Source: Amorphochlora amoebiformis
Lineage: Eukaryota > Cercozoa > Chlorarachniophyceae
NCBI GenBank assembly: GCA_054601695.1
Contig: BAAHQB010000236.1
Span: forward strand, 186,001-250,000
Direction of reading: 5' to 3'
Length of the DNA stretch: 64,000 nt
The notes beneath the pieces are model-generated. The model searched no databases, was not told where the DNA came from, and was given only the letters and a program-made list of their open reading frames with translations. The position numbers were made by a program, and so were the translations under genes. Below are positions 63,992 to 64,000 of this stretch, in pieces (positions within the stretch are counted from its first letter, which is position 1; each line of letters opens with the position of its first letter).

Positions 63992-64000
63992 CACATAGAC

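Larger units (their letters stand above)
62040..64000. repeat. right-end simple-sequence region
   Basis: Outside the TTAGGG array this stretch is (AT)n and CA-rich simple sequence. It includes two tandem copies of TTTGCTACATTTGTAAATTA plus ACACGCAAACACACATGC (63,507-63,555 and 63,591-63,635). No supported gene other than the possible exon at 63,236. Confidence 0.7.

Overview
This is nuclear DNA from a eukaryote, probably a protist. It is extremely AT-rich and dominated by (AT)n microsatellites. It carries vertebrate-type TTAGGG/CCCTAA interstitial arrays and GT-AG introns, and it lacks bacterial operon structure. I cannot name the organism. Nearly every long open frame in the window is translated microsatellite (IYIY, SLSL/ERER, NPNP/TLTL) and is not a gene. 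The real coding sequence sits in short islands of about 10-110 bp between the repeats.

Region 1 (about 1-43.9 kb): read on the minus strand, the islands are exons. Each has an AG acceptor (typically ATATAG|) and a GT donor (typically |GTATAT, |GTAATA or |GTATAC). When the islands are joined in order, intron phases agree across almost all of about 70 exons. The result is one open frame of about 3.7 kb (about 1,240 codons) spread over 43 kb and running off the left edge. From N- to C-terminus it encodes an unrecognised N-terminal region, several thioredoxin-fold (PDI-like) segments without a visible CxxC, a jacalin-lectin-like segment, and another PDI-like stretch at the window edge. The introns are (AT)n, telomere-like arrays, 0.1-1.1 kb polypurine/polypyrimidine tracts and tandem copies of half-exons.

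Region 2 (43.9-59.0 kb): a tandem segmental duplication (units about 43.93-50.25 and 52.67-59.0 kb) carries two full copies of a 15-exon plus-strand gene of about 345 codons (44,617-49,019 and 53,289-57,955). Exon lengths and phases are identical in the two copies, while the introns have diverged. Gene A and the giant minus-strand gene appear to start head to head across about 0.7 kb.

Region 3 (50.3-62.0 kb): shuffled duplicate modules carry terminal exons of small minus-strand genes. One, present twice, encodes a single membrane span with a basic tail. Another, present at 51.9 and 60.8 kb, is probably decayed in one copy.

Region 4 (62.4-64 kb): a degenerate TTAGGG array with one plausible minus-strand exon next to it, then AT/CA simple repeats.

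All exon calls are by eye, from splice consensus and phase. No transcript, alignment or profile search was available. Family names rest on motif resemblance only.
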